NCBI RefSeq assembly: GCF_009760405.1
Contig: NZ_WRPP01000002.1
Coordinates: 1,089,032-1,153,031 of the forward strand
Direction of reading: 5' to 3'
From: Nocardia terrae
GTDB taxonomy: Bacteria; Actinomycetota; Actinomycetes; Mycobacteriales; Mycobacteriaceae
DNA length: 64,000 nt
The notes under the pieces were generated by a model that was given only the letters and a program-made list of their open reading frames with translations, searched no databases and was not told the origin of the DNA. A program made the translations under genes and the position numbers. Positions 25,271 through 34,839 of the stretch are shown one piece after another; position 1 is the stretch's first letter, and every line of letters starts with the position of its first letter.

Positions 25271-26119
25271 TCAGGGCTTCTGGGCGCACGCGGCGGGCGG
25301 TGCGAAGCCCTGGTTGGCTACGTTGTCGCCGAGGAGGACGGTCTCGGTGGCCTCGATCGACTGCTGGCCGGTGGCCGTGATCTTGACGGTGAAGGATTGG
25401 GTCTTCTCGGTCGGGGTCGCGGTGCACAGGGCGGTCCAGGTGATCTTCTGACCGTCGGCGCTGATCGCGGAGCTGATGTAGTTCTTCTTGGGTTCGGCGT
25501 TGGTGACCAGTTCGATCTTGGGGGTGACGCCGGCGGGGGCGTCGACCAGGTTGGTGATGGGGGTTTCGGCGCGGCCGAAGGTGTTGACCGAGGCACGGCC
25601 CACCTTGGCGACCAGCTTGGTGTCCTGGCCCGCGTCGACGCGGGTGGTCACGAGCGTGTTGGAGGTTGTGTTCGTGGTGAACGCGCCGTTGGGGGCGAAG
25701 CCCTTGACCACCGCGTCGCTGGAAACGGCGGTCTTCGCGGGGGTCTGGCCGTCGACCATGACGGTGAGGGTCGCGGAGCCGCTCTTGGCCTTGGTGATCT
25801 CGCCGAGATCGAAGGCGACCTTCTGGGTGCCCTGGCGGGTGCCGCCGGATTCGTAGACGGTGCCGGTCGGAATGGTCACCTCGGCAACGACATTGGAGAA
25901 TGTGTCGTTGCCGGCGGTGCTCACCGTGAGGGTGCACGCGATCTCGTCACCGGGGACGACGTTGCCGGTCTTCTGCAGATCCTGGCAGTCGTACTTCGCG
26001 GTCGGACCGGTCACGGCGTAGGCCGGGGCGGTGCCGAGCTGCAGGGCGCCGGCGGCGAGCGCGAACGCCGAAGCGACCATGACGGCACGTTTCAGCGCGG
26101 GCTTGGGGGTAGTGGTCAT
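25271..26119 (-). CDS. Secreted protein with conserved-repeat/DUF11-like domains
   Basis: 282 residues. The first 35 residues are a signal peptide (KPALKRAVMVASAFALAAGA, cut likely after PAYA). The mature part is Thr/Val/Ala-rich beta structure with segments such as CTLTVSTAGNDTFSNVVAEV and VTIPTGTVYESGG, which resemble the immunoglobulin-like DUF11/conserved repeat domains of cell-surface proteins. Two Cys near the start and two near the end could form disulfides. No sortase motif is seen, so it is probably released or loosely cell-wall bound. Function unknown. Confidence 0.8.
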   Translation of the reverse strand: MTTTPKPALKRAVMVASAFALAAGALQLGTAPAYAVTGPTAKYDCQDLQKTGNVVPGDEIACTLTVSTAGNDTFSNVVAEVTIPTGTVYESGGTRQGTQKVAFDLGEITKAKSGSATLTVMVDGQTPAKTAVSSDAVVKGFAPNGAFTTNTTSNTLVTTRVDAGQDTKLVAKVGRASVNTFGRAETPITNLVDAPAGVTPKIELVTNAEPKKNYISSAISADGQKITWTALCTATPTEKTQSFTVKITATGQQSIEATETVLLGDNVANQGFAPPAACAQKP

Positions 26120-26298
26120 TGTCCTCTCACCTTCTTGGTTGGTTGATCGGCCCCGCGCTGACTGCGGTTCGGATCACCCAGGTTCTCTGTTGCGCCCCAA
26201 GAGTCGGGCGCAGGACTCTGTATCCACCAATGAGCGGCTAACGGAGATCAGCCCACTGACCGGCTGTGATCAGGACCTTCGAGGCGCGCGGACACCCC

Positions 26299-26327
26299 TT
26301 GACAGTTAGTGACCGATCGGTTGCAAT
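26299..26327 (+). promoter_or_regulatory. Promoter with TetR-type operator
   Basis: TTGACA at 26299-26304 is a consensus -35; 17 bp on, TGCAAT (26322-26327) is a weak -10, close before the GTG at 26334. The perfect palindrome ACCGATCGGT (26312-26321) fills the spacer. The TetR regulator encoded as second gene of this operon is the natural candidate to bind it and repress. Confidence 0.55.
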
Positions 26328-26333
26328 GTTGGT

Positions 26334-28073
26334 GTGAGCTACGACACGATCATCAAGAGCGGCCGCTGGTTCGATGGCGCCGGATCCCCTTCTGCCATAC
26401 GCCATCTCGGGTTGCGCGGTGATCGCGTCGTCACGGTGTCCGCGGAGCCGCTCGACGAAACCGATTGCGCGAACGTCATCGATGCCGCGGGCAAATGGGT
26501 GCTGCCGGGCATGATCGACATTCACACCCACTACGACATCGAGGTGCTGCGGGCTCCGGAGCTGAGTGAGTCCGTGCGGCACGGGATCACGACGGTGATC
26601 CTCGGTTCGTGCTCACTGTCCACGGTGCATGCCGAAGCGACCGATGCGGGCGATCTGTTCGGCCGGGTCGAGGCGATTCCGCGTGAGCACGTGATCGCGG
26701 CGGTCCAGGGCAAGACCTGGAACTCCGCCCGCGAGTACGTCGCCGCGCTCGAGGATCTGCCGTTGGGACCGAATCTGGCTGCGATGATCGGGCATTCGGA
26801 TATCCGGACCGCGCTCATGGGGCTGGACCGGGCCACCCGCAAGGACGTCAAGCCGACCGACAGCGAGCAGGCAGCGATGGAAGCCGCGCTCACCGAGGCG
26901 CTCGACGCCGGATTCGTGGGAATGTCGGCGCAACAGCTGCTCTTCGACAAACTCGACGGGGAGATCGCTCGCTCGCGAACCCTGCCGTCGACCTATGCGG
27001 GCGCGCGAGAACGCCGGCGGCTCAACGCGATTCTGCGGCGGCGCGGGCGGGTGCTGCAGGGCGGACCCGACGTCACCTCGCCGCGCAGTATCGCCGCCAT
27101 GACCTTCAGCAGCGTCGGGCTCTTTCGGCGACGGTTGAAGACCACGCTGATCTCGGCGGCCGACCTCAAGGCGAATCCGCTGCTGGTGCATCTGATGGGA
27201 GCCATCACCCGGGTGGTGAACGGGCTGGGCGGTGACTTCCGCTGGCAACATCTGCCGATCCCGTTCGAGGTGTACGCCGACGGCATCGATCTGGTCATCT
27301 TCGAGGAATTCGGTTCCGGCGCGGCCGCACTGCACCTCGCCGACCAGGTGGAGCGCAACGCGCTCATGCGCGACGAGTCCTACCGCCGCCGATTCCGCAA
27401 GGACTACGACTCCAAGTTCGGAATCCGGGTGTGGCATCGCGACTTCTTCGACGCCGAGATCGTCGGCTGCCCCGATGCCGACGTCATCGGCAAGACCTTC
27501 GGGCAGGTGGGCGCCGACCGCGGCGGCCTGCACCCGGTGGACGCCTTCCTCGACCTGGTGGTCGAACACGGCACCAAACTGCGTTGGCGCACAACGATCT
27601 CCAATCATCGGCCCGACATGCTCAACAAGCTCAGCGCCCATCCCGGCGTGCAACTGGGGTTCTCCGACGCGGGCGCGCACCTGCGCAACATGGCCTTCTA
27701 CAACTTCGGTCTGCGCTTCCTGCGGCGCGTCAAACAGGCCGAGGAGTCCGGGAATCCGTTCCTCACCCTGGAACAAGCGGTGCGGCGGGTGACGGGCGAG
27801 ATCGCCGACTGGTACGGCCTGGACGCCGGATACCTGCGCGAGGGCGACCGCGCGGATCTGCTCGTCGTCGACCCGTCAGGTCTCGACGAATCGCTCGAGG
27901 CGTATGCCGAGTGCCCCGTGCCGACCTACGGCGGCCTGCCACGTATGGTCAATCGCAATGACAAAGCCGTCTCGGCCGTATTCGTCGGTGGCCAGTACGT
28001 CTTCGGCGATGGTGTACCCGCCGAGGTCCTGGGCTCCGCCCGCACCGGCCGATTCCTGCGAGCTGGAGGGTAA
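26334..28073 (+). CDS. Amidohydrolase, N-acyl-D-amino-acid deacylase-like
   Basis: 579 residues from GTG 26334. Starts with the small composite beta domain (TIIKSGRWFDGAGSPS) and then the metal site IDIHTHYDIE with His64 and His66. TVILGSCSLS lies where D-aminoacylases have their metal-ligand Cys. The end returns to the beta domain (DLLVVDPSGLDESLE). These zinc enzymes remove acyl groups from D-amino acids or related amides. An insertion around residues 210-280, rich in Arg, separates it from well-studied members. It forms an operon with a TetR gene whose TTG follows its stop directly. Confidence 0.87.
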   Translation: MSYDTIIKSGRWFDGAGSPSAIRHLGLRGDRVVTVSAEPLDETDCANVIDAAGKWVLPGMIDIHTHYDIEVLRAPELSESVRHGITTVILGSCSLSTVHAEATDAGDLFGRVEAIPREHVIAAVQGKTWNSAREYVAALEDLPLGPNLAAMIGHSDIRTALMGLDRATRKDVKPTDSEQAAMEAALTEALDAGFVGMSAQQLLFDKLDGEIARSRTLPSTYAGARERRRLNAILRRRGRVLQGGPDVTSPRSIAAMTFSSVGLFRRRLKTTLISAADLKANPLLVHLMGAITRVVNGLGGDFRWQHLPIPFEVYADGIDLVIFEEFGSGAAALHLADQVERNALMRDESYRRRFRKDYDSKFGIRVWHRDFFDAEIVGCPDADVIGKTFGQVGADRGGLHPVDAFLDLVVEHGTKLRWRTTISNHRPDMLNKLSAHPGVQLGFSDAGAHLRNMAFYNFGLRFLRRVKQAEESGNPFLTLEQAVRRVTGEIADWYGLDAGYLREGDRADLLVVDPSGLDESLEAYAECPVPTYGGLPRMVNRNDKAVSAVFVGGQYVFGDGVPAEVLGSARTGRFLRAGG

Positions 28074-28724
28074 TTGACGACCGCGCGACGAACTCAGGCC
28101 GAGCGCCGCGCCACCACCATCGCCAAACTCGTCGACGCCACCATCGAGGCGATCGCCGAGATCGGCTACCACAATGCCTCGCTCGGCGAGATCAGCAGTC
28201 GTGCGGGTGTTTCCAAGGGCGCCGTCTTCCGCCACTTCGAATCCCGCACCGACCTGGTCGTCGCCGCGGCCGACGAGGTCCGCCGCCGCCACATGGCCGC
28301 GGCGGCCGAACTCCGCAACGCCGACAACACAACACAGCAGGTCGACCTGGAAGCGGTCATGCGGCTGATCCGCCGCGAAATCCGCGACACCACCAATACC
28401 GTCTGGTTCGAGTTGCTGGTGGCCGCCCGCACCGAACCCGACCTGCGCACCCGCCTCGAACCCGTCCTGCGCGACATGATGCGCGAGATCGAAGACCTGG
28501 CCATCACGATCCTCGGCCCCGACATCTCCCCGGACGTCGCCCGCCTGCTGGTCACCTCCCTGATCCACATGTTCGACGGCGAGGCGATCATCCGCCACAC
28601 CTACCCGCGCCCCGAACTCGAGGAAGCCCGCATCGAGCAGGTCGCCGCGGCGTTCCGGCAATTGACCGTCGGCCGGAACGGGATCGCCGCAGCACCGTCC
28701 GAATCCCGGGCGGGTAAGGCGTAA
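28074..28724 (+). CDS. TetR/AcrR family regulator
   Basis: 216 residues from a TTG immediately after the preceding TAA, with ribosome site GGAGGG overlapping the end of the amidohydrolase. The HTH is residues 12-60 (AIAEIGYHNASLGEISSRAG, then VSKGAVFRHFESRTDLV). The C-terminal helices are the ligand-binding domain and cannot be assigned to a ligand. As second gene of the operon it probably represses the operon through the palindrome at 26312-26321. Confidence 0.92.
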   Translation: MTTARRTQAERRATTIAKLVDATIEAIAEIGYHNASLGEISSRAGVSKGAVFRHFESRTDLVVAAADEVRRRHMAAAAELRNADNTTQQVDLEAVMRLIRREIRDTTNTVWFELLVAARTEPDLRTRLEPVLRDMMREIEDLAITILGPDISPDVARLLVTSLIHMFDGEAIIRHTYPRPELEEARIEQVAAAFRQLTVGRNGIAAAPSESRAGKA

Positions 28725-28788
28725 CACACTGGTAGGCACCGGTTTTCGCATTCGAGAGCTCGGCTCGCGCGGGCGGCGCCGGATCAGC

Positions 28789-29454
28789 TCAGATGCTCCA
28801 GACGATCGGGTAGTCGACGATCGGGGCGAAGGTCAACGCACCGAGCGCCGTGAACTCCCCGCGCGCGATTTCGGCCATCTCCTTCAGCGTGTACATCTGC
28901 TCGGCGTGCTCGCCGGTATCCCAGATGCTGATGTTCACGATCGAACCCACCGGTGAGACGGCCGTATACCAGTGCAGCAATCCCGGCAGCGCCCCGATGG
29001 CCGGAACCAGATAATCCGCTTGTTTCACGGCCAGCGCGTCGACCTCCCCGAACCGGCTCGGGTCGAAGCTACCTCGTGCGACATGAATGACTGCGCTCGA
29101 AGGCAACGACCCGGCCGCGGTGGGTTCGATGGCCCAGTCGATCGGGTAGTTGATGATCGGCCGTTCGAAGACACCCCCGATCGCCTCCATCTCCCCCCGC
29201 GCGACCACCGCCATCTTCCTCAACGTATCCATCTGCCGGGCATGCTCTTCGCTATCCCAAATACTGACCTGCACCGTCGAGCCCTCCGGAGAAACACCGG
29301 TGAACCAGCGCAACAGCCCCGGCAATTCCTCGATGGCCGGGATCAGATACTCGGCCTGCCGACTGATCAGCGCCTCGAACCCCTCGAACCCGGCCGGGTC
29401 GAAGCTGGCGCGCCCGACACGGACAACCGCGGTAGACGGCAACGATTCGATCAT
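28789..29454 (-). CDS. Tandem ABM-like (dimeric alpha/beta barrel) domain protein
   Basis: 221 residues made of two clear copies of one domain, about 1-108 and 116-221. Each copy runs from SxxSFDPxxF through a helix YLxPAIxxLPGLLxW to SIWDxxEHAxQM and ends in P-I-x-Y-P-I-x-W. This is the antibiotic-biosynthesis-monooxygenase type ferredoxin-like fold, in which two copies form the working barrel, so one chain would supply a complete barrel. Heme or quinone-type substrates are known for the superfamily; here none can be chosen. The gene has its own start 166 bp after the EthD stop. Confidence 0.8.
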   Translation of the reverse strand: MIESLPSTAVVRVGRASFDPAGFEGFEALISRQAEYLIPAIEELPGLLRWFTGVSPEGSTVQVSIWDSEEHARQMDTLRKMAVVARGEMEAIGGVFERPIINYPIDWAIEPTAAGSLPSSAVIHVARGSFDPSRFGEVDALAVKQADYLVPAIGALPGLLHWYTAVSPVGSIVNISIWDTGEHAEQMYTLKEMAEIARGEFTALGALTFAPIVDYPIVWSI

Positions 29455-29620
29455 GGTGATCCCTTCTCACGGAATTCGAATCCTAACTCGCGCAAGGATC
29501 GTCGCCCGCGCTGGCAGTCCGCTGGCAGACGGCGAGCGTCGATCGGCCAGGTGGTGTCTCGGTGGTTGGGCGAGCACGATTCGCGTCGCATGTACGCGTC
29601 AACCACCGTGACATCCGGCC

Positions 29621-29932
29621 TCAGGCGGTGCTGTTCTGCACCGGGTAGTGGATGACGACCACGCCGCCGGTGGCGTAGTTGGGGACGTCGGCGGTGAGGC
29701 GTTGGCCGTGTTCTGAGGCTTGGGCTTCGGCCATGGCGGTGGCGGTGGGGAAGTCGGCTTCGAAGACGGCGAAGTAGGGGGAGTCTCCGTTGGTGGACGC
29801 TACGTCGAAGGTGTAGCGCCAGGCGAGGAGGCCGGGCCAGTTCTTGACCAAGGGGAGGTGGTTGTTGACGTAGTAGTCGCGGAAGTGGTCGGGGTCGGCG
29901 GGTTTGGGGTAGAGGACCAGCAATCTATGCAT
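29621..29932 (-). CDS. EthD family protein
   Basis: 103 residues. The EthD pattern is plain: LLVLYPKPADPDHFRDYYVN, then HLPLVKNWPGLLAWRYTF and the end YATGGVVVIHYP. EthD proteins are dimeric alpha/beta barrels that assist degradation of ethers, polyketides and aromatic compounds. It is divergent from the LysR gene, a common arrangement for a LysR and its target, and shares its strand with the tandem ABM-like gene downstream. Confidence 0.9.
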   Translation of the reverse strand: MHRLLVLYPKPADPDHFRDYYVNNHLPLVKNWPGLLAWRYTFDVASTNGDSPYFAVFEADFPTATAMAEAQASEHGQRLTADVPNYATGGVVVIHYPVQNSTA

Positions 29933-30082
29933 GGTGGCCTCCGGTCAGGGCTGGGGCGATGTGTAGTACCGCGGTCGGTTGAAACGTCATATGCGCAGGT
30001 TAGGGCTTGATGGGTGGTCGGGGGAAAGACCGGTACGGGATAGGCTTAGAACGGATCGTTATCAATTGGCGGGGGAGGGCAT

Positions 30083-30985
30083 GTGGCGCCGGATACGGTG
30101 AGCTTGCGGTATTTTCTGGTGCTGGCGCAGGAGTTGAACTTCACTCGGGCGGCCGCGCGGATCGGGATCGCGCAGCCTGCGCTCAGTGCCCGGATGCGCC
30201 GGTTGGAGGCGGAGCTCGGGACGAGTCTGCTGGTTCGGAATACGCGGAGCGTCGTGTTGACCACGGCCGGTGCGGCATTGGCGGAGTCCGCGCCGCCAGC
30301 GCTGGCGGCGTTGGACCGGGCGTGGGATGCCGCCCGGAATGCGGGGGCCGGTGAACTGGGCACGCTGCGCATCGGATACAGCCTCAGTGCCGGGGCCGAG
30401 ACGGCACCGGCCTTGGTGGACAGGCTCATTCGCAGCAGCCCGGGACTCGAGGTCGGCGCGGTCCCGATGGCCACGCCGGACATCACCCCGGCGGTCGCCG
30501 ACGGCCGCATCGATGCCGGGATCACCCGCGGTGAACAGCCGGGCCGTGGCGTGCGCCGCTTCCTGCTGCGCCGCATGCGCATCGGTGTCCAACTGGCCCA
30601 ACATCATCCGCTGGCGGGACACCCGGAGATCGAGATCGCCGACGCGGCCGCCTACCCGCTGCGACTCCCCGACCGTGCGTCCAACCCTGTGATCCACGAT
30701 CAACTGGCCGCGATATTCCGGGACACCCGGCCGAACCCCCGATTCATCACGCCCGCGGTCTCCTTCGACATGTCTCAGCAGGACCTGCGCGCCGGACTCA
30801 TCCTCGCCCCGTCCGGTGAAACAGCGGTCATAACCCAAACGGCCGGTCTCACATGGCGACCGCTACACGGCGCACCCACCATGACGTTCCACCTGGTCCT
30901 CCCACGCGAGCAGTCCCCACTCCACCACCGCATCCGCACCATCGCCAAAGCCCTCGTACACGACCTGCACTGGCTGCCGGACTGA
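30083..30985 (+). CDS. LysR family transcriptional regulator
   Basis: 300 residues from GTG 30083, with GGGGGAGGG upstream. HTH at residues 1-60 (LRYFLVLAQELNFTRAAARI, then GIAQPALSARMRRLEAELG), followed by a type 2 periplasmic-binding-like effector domain to the end. It faces the EthD gene across 150 bp, the expected place for its binding site; I see no convincing T-N11-A dyad to name. The effector is unknown. Confidence 0.92.
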   Translation: MAPDTVSLRYFLVLAQELNFTRAAARIGIAQPALSARMRRLEAELGTSLLVRNTRSVVLTTAGAALAESAPPALAALDRAWDAARNAGAGELGTLRIGYSLSAGAETAPALVDRLIRSSPGLEVGAVPMATPDITPAVADGRIDAGITRGEQPGRGVRRFLLRRMRIGVQLAQHHPLAGHPEIEIADAAAYPLRLPDRASNPVIHDQLAAIFRDTRPNPRFITPAVSFDMSQQDLRAGLILAPSGETAVITQTAGLTWRPLHGAPTMTFHLVLPREQSPLHHRIRTIAKALVHDLHWLPD

Positions 30986-31058
30986 CGCGCACCAGGTCCG
31001 CGTGGAACCCGGCCGCGGTCACCGGTCGTGCTCGTCGAACACCGGAAGCCGTCTGCCT

Positions 31059-31541
31059 CTACTGCCAGAATCCGGCATGTACGGCGGCCGCCCGGTCGGC
31101 CAGGAAAGGTCCCTCGACCTCGACGCGGCGCTGGCCGGCGGCGAACACCGTCCGGCAGGGCAGTGCCATGGTCGGGTTTTCGTGGTGTGCGCCCGTCAGC
31201 GCGAGCAGCTCGTCCTCGCCGAGTGCGTACACCACCCGTCCGATTCCACTCCAGTACACCGCGCCTGCGCACATCGCACAGGGTTCGGTGCTGGTGTACA
31301 GGCTGGCCGTGTGCAGCTCCTCAGCGGAGAACCTGCGTGTCGCCTGGCGCACCACGTTGACCTCGGCGTGCCCGGTAGCGTCTCGCTCGGTGACGACGGT
31401 GTTCCCCGCGACGAGCACCGTGTCGCCATCCATCACCAGCAGTGCGCCGAACGGATGGTTGCCGCGCACTCGGGCGAGAGCAGCCAGTTCGATAGCCCTG
31501 AGAAGATACTGTTCATCGCTTCGACTCGAGTTCTGAGACAA
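31059..31541 (-). CDS. Nucleoside/nucleobase deaminase (CDA fold, GuaD/TadA-like)
   Basis: 160 residues from a TTG at 31541, chosen because GGAGGAAA lies 7 bases upstream; a longer frame exists but reads as non-coding. Zinc ligands and catalytic Glu are in TGHAEVNVV (His-Ala-Glu) and PCAMCAGAVYW (PCxxC). Length and motifs fit guanine deaminase or similar free-base deaminases rather than cytidine deaminase. It lies 41 bp after the NCS1 permease on the same strand, so uptake and deamination of one base appear linked. Confidence 0.87.
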   Translation of the reverse strand: MSQNSSRSDEQYLLRAIELAALARVRGNHPFGALLVMDGDTVLVAGNTVVTERDATGHAEVNVVRQATRRFSAEELHTASLYTSTEPCAMCAGAVYWSGIGRVVYALGEDELLALTGAHHENPTMALPCRTVFAAGQRRVEVEGPFLADRAAAVHAGFWQ

Positions 31542-31582
31542 GGGTTTCCTCCGGTCTGTACATGATTCATTTCTGCGTCGGC

Positions 31583-32971
31583 TCATTCGGCGTCGACAGC
31601 GAGCATCGGTGCGGGAGCTGCTTTCCGTGCGGTCAAACCGAGGTATGTGAGTCCTGCGGCGGTGAACCCGATGAGCTGTCCGCATGCGCCGAGGGCCGGA
31701 AATTTCGCGGCCACCGGACCGGTGTAGAGACTCTGGGTCATGAACGGCACCGACGCGATCACTCCGACCAAGGTGGCGGGCAATCCCCAGCCGAATCGAT
31801 GCCCGGTGTCGTAGAGCTCGCCGATCCGCGGATTACGGCCACGTTCACGCCACCAAAATGCCACCAGGTTGACGGCCGCCCAGGGTGCCACCCAGTAACT
31901 GGTGAGCAACAGGAAATCCTGGAAATGCCCAGCGAAGCCGTGTTCACCCACCCACAAGGTGAGTACCGTGCTGACGCCACATACTCCGATAACCGACAGC
32001 CAGCGCGGAACTCGGACACCCGCGACCAGCGCAGCCATCGATCCGGAGTAGAGGTCGAGCACGGTGGATGCGAGGGTCGAGGCGAGAAGCGTGACCAAGA
32101 TCAGTTTTGCGGTCATGCCCGGAACGAGATGGCTTATCAGACTTGTGGGTTCGGTGATCTTTCCGACCGTGCCGAGTGCCGCGCCCAGCACGCCGATCCA
32201 TATTCCGGCGACCGCCGACCCGCCCGCCGCGGCAAGGAAGGTTCGCGCCGGGGGCGTGTCCGCGGGTAGGTAGCGGCTGTAATCCGACGAGTACGCACTC
32301 CAACCCAAAGCCCGCGCGGAGGTGACCGACAGGGTGAGAACGAAAGCCGTCAGGCCACCCGGCGTCGAATCCACCGCCGCACTCGACCCCATCTTCCCGA
32401 ATGCCAGGACCGACACCACGGCAAAGGCGATCACGAGCACACCGGAGAGAAACTTCTCCATGGAATGGATCAATCGATATCCGATCAGCGGAACAATGAG
32501 TTGCGCACCCGCCACGATCGCGACAGCCGTGGTGAATCCGATATCGAGCAGACTGCGCAAAATAAAGATTCCCAGCAAGCTGTCGACAACACACCAACCG
32601 ACTCCGTTGAGAACGGTGAATATCGCCGAGGGGAGGTTTCCGAACCAGCCGAAGGGGCCTCGAGACTGAATTAGCTGACCAATTCCGATTCGCGCCCCTC
32701 GCGTGGAGAACAGTCCAACAAGAGTGGCGCTGAACAGTGTGCCCAAAGCGATCGCACAGGCTGCCGGAATGAGATCGAGCCCGAACACCGAGGTCGATAG
32801 CGCGCCCACCGACAGCGTTGCGAACTGGATGTTCGCCCCGAACCACAGCGTGAAGAGCGTGCGCGGCCGCCCATGCCGCCTATCGCCAGGGATGGGCTCC
32901 GTTCCTGCCATTTCGATTCCTATCGGATTGGCATCGGACCCGCTACCTATTCTCCTGAACAGGGAAACCAT
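31583..32971 (-). CDS. NCS1 nucleobase:cation symporter (CodB-like)
   Basis: 462 residues from ATG 32971 with AGGAG upstream. TLFTLWFGANIQFATLSVG in the first membrane segment is the NCS1 signature, and about 12 membrane segments follow, with GPFGWFGNLPSAIF and SDYSRYLP matching purine/cytosine permeases. It imports a base with a cation. The deaminase downstream and the divergent PucR-type regulator point to purine use. Base composition is somewhat lower in GC than in the neighbours, as is the 200-bp gap to pucR (AT-rich around 33060-33150). Confidence 0.9.
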   Translation of the reverse strand: MVSLFRRIGSGSDANPIGIEMAGTEPIPGDRRHGRPRTLFTLWFGANIQFATLSVGALSTSVFGLDLIPAACAIALGTLFSATLVGLFSTRGARIGIGQLIQSRGPFGWFGNLPSAIFTVLNGVGWCVVDSLLGIFILRSLLDIGFTTAVAIVAGAQLIVPLIGYRLIHSMEKFLSGVLVIAFAVVSVLAFGKMGSSAAVDSTPGGLTAFVLTLSVTSARALGWSAYSSDYSRYLPADTPPARTFLAAAGGSAVAGIWIGVLGAALGTVGKITEPTSLISHLVPGMTAKLILVTLLASTLASTVLDLYSGSMAALVAGVRVPRWLSVIGVCGVSTVLTLWVGEHGFAGHFQDFLLLTSYWVAPWAAVNLVAFWWRERGRNPRIGELYDTGHRFGWGLPATLVGVIASVPFMTQSLYTGPVAAKFPALGACGQLIGFTAAGLTYLGLTARKAAPAPMLAVDAE

Positions 32972-33170
32972 GATGACTCCTGAAGACTCCCGGGCCTGTG
33001 TTCGGCCGTGAGATCAGTCAACAAGCGAAGGCAGGTGTCGCGGTATGTCGTTACCCGACGGACTCGGATGAAATTACATCCATTGCGCTGTATGATCCTC
33101 CAACCGATCAGGCGAACAATTAAACAGGCACGTAATATTTTGTTTTCCAGTTTTTACAGGAGGCCCATAC

Positions 33171-34728
33171 ATGCAGGCAGCTGAGCTACTCGAGATTCCC
33201 GAGCTCGGATTGATTCCCGTGGTGTCGGGCGTTTCCCCCAGCCGGCCGGTGCGCTCGGTGTACACCACCGATCTGCCCGATCCGATGGCCTACCTGTCCG
33301 GCGGCGAACTCGTGCTGACCAGCACCACCTGGTACCGGCAACCCGGGGATGCCGAGGTCTTCGTGGCCGCGCTGGCCGCCGCGGGATGCGCGGGGCTGGT
33401 CGCGGGAACCGCCCGCATCCACGTTCTTCCCGACGCACTTGCGGAGGCCTGTGAGCGAAAGGGCTTACCTCTGTTCACGATCGCCGACGACGTCTCCTTC
33501 GGAGCCGTGGCGCAGTTGGTGCACGCGGCCATCGGTGACCACACAGCCCAAGGACGCGGTGTGACCGCGCGGCGCGCGTTGCTGACGAGTTTCGCCGCCG
33601 GCGAGGGCTTGATGGGCCTGCTCGCCAATCTGGAGCGGGCCACCGGTGTCTCGACTGCCGCGCTGTCGGCGACCGGACGCCACATTATCGGCGAGATTCC
33701 AGGCATCCCCGCCGAGGAACTGGCGAGTCTGCATCGAAAAGCGCTGGCCGGTTGGATGTTTCCCAGCGTGCAGAAGTCCGCGCAGGGGAGGGGCATAACC
33801 TTTCACGCGGTGGCGGCACCAGCGCCGCGCCGGGCGCCGTCCGCCTATATCGCTGTCGACGACGACCACGGAGTCGCCGATCCTGTTGTCGCCGATATGG
33901 TCGCCGACATGTGCGCACTGCTGTCCATCGATCGTGCCGCCAACGACGAAACGCGCACTCTGCGACAGCGACTGCTCTCCGAGGTGATCGATCTGATGTA
34001 TGCGAGAAATCGGCGCCGCGCGAAGTCGACTGGTCAGCATCGGCTTGGAGCCGGACGTCCGATACCACGCGGTCCTGGTCAGCAGCACGAATACGGCGTA
34101 TGCGTCGACCATTGCGATGGATCTACTGGACGATGTTGCGCAACAATGGAATCGGTCCTCTGTTCCGATCGAGATGGACGGCGGGTACCTGATGCTCGTT
34201 CCCGCGACAGCGGACGATCAAGAGGACGAACTCGTCGTTTGCCTGGAGGCGGCCGCCGATCGTATACGCCCACTGCTGGGCCGGGGTTGGGTGTCGATCG
34301 GCACCAGCGGTCCCGCACCCGACCCGTCGAACCTGCTCCGCGCCATCGACGATGCGCGCCACACGCATCGCATCGCCACCGTGCGCTCCGGGAGTCTGCG
34401 CAGTGCGACCAGCAGCGACCTCTCACCGCGCCTGACACTCCTTTCCTTCGTTCCCAAGGACATGCGAATCCTGTTCCGTAACCGACTCATCGGGGTCCTG
34501 GAGGACTATGACCGCGAGCATCGCACCGAATTGGTCGACACGCTCGCCGCCTTCCTCGACGCGTCCGGCTCGTGGAGTCGTTGCGCCGCTCGGCTGCACG
34601 TTCACGTGAACACCCTGCGATACCGCCTGCAACGCATCGAAGCCCTCACCGGCCGCGATCTCGCCGAGTTGCCCGACCGTCTGGACTTCTATCTGGCTTT
34701 GCGCTGCCTCCAGGAGGAATTCGCATAA
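33171..34728 (+). pseudogene. PucR-family transcriptional regulator, frameshifted
   Basis: The gene starts at ATG 33171 with a strong AGGAGG and has the N-terminal PucR domain (ELLEIPELGLIPVVSGVS, then SGGELVLTS). Near 34000 the frame breaks: the N-terminal frame reaches VIDLMYARNRR, and the family sequence continues in the next frame from REIGAARSRLVSIGLEP. That second frame carries the rest, including the C-terminal PucR helix-turn-helix (AARLHVHVNTLRYRLQRIEA). The shift equals loss of one CG pair in a GCGC run, so a mutation or a read error fits best. The intact protein would be about 518 residues and would govern the divergent permease and deaminase. Confidence 0.82.
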
Positions 34729-34839
34729 GACACGCCCGGCCCGCGAGCGTCTGCCCCCGAAGAACTGAGGGCATGAAACCGTCATACCCCTTCGCTATCT
34801 TGTTGTTTCAGCTTGTGGTTCGCGCTGGGGGTGGGGCGA

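Noticed and set aside
31542..31685. N-terminal extension of the deaminase
   Set aside because: The extra codons are Arg-rich non-coding-type text, while a ribosome site fits the TTG at 31541.
33980..34040. Programmed frameshift in the PucR gene
   Set aside because: No slippery heptamer or strong downstream structure; loss of a CG pair or a sequence error is simpler.
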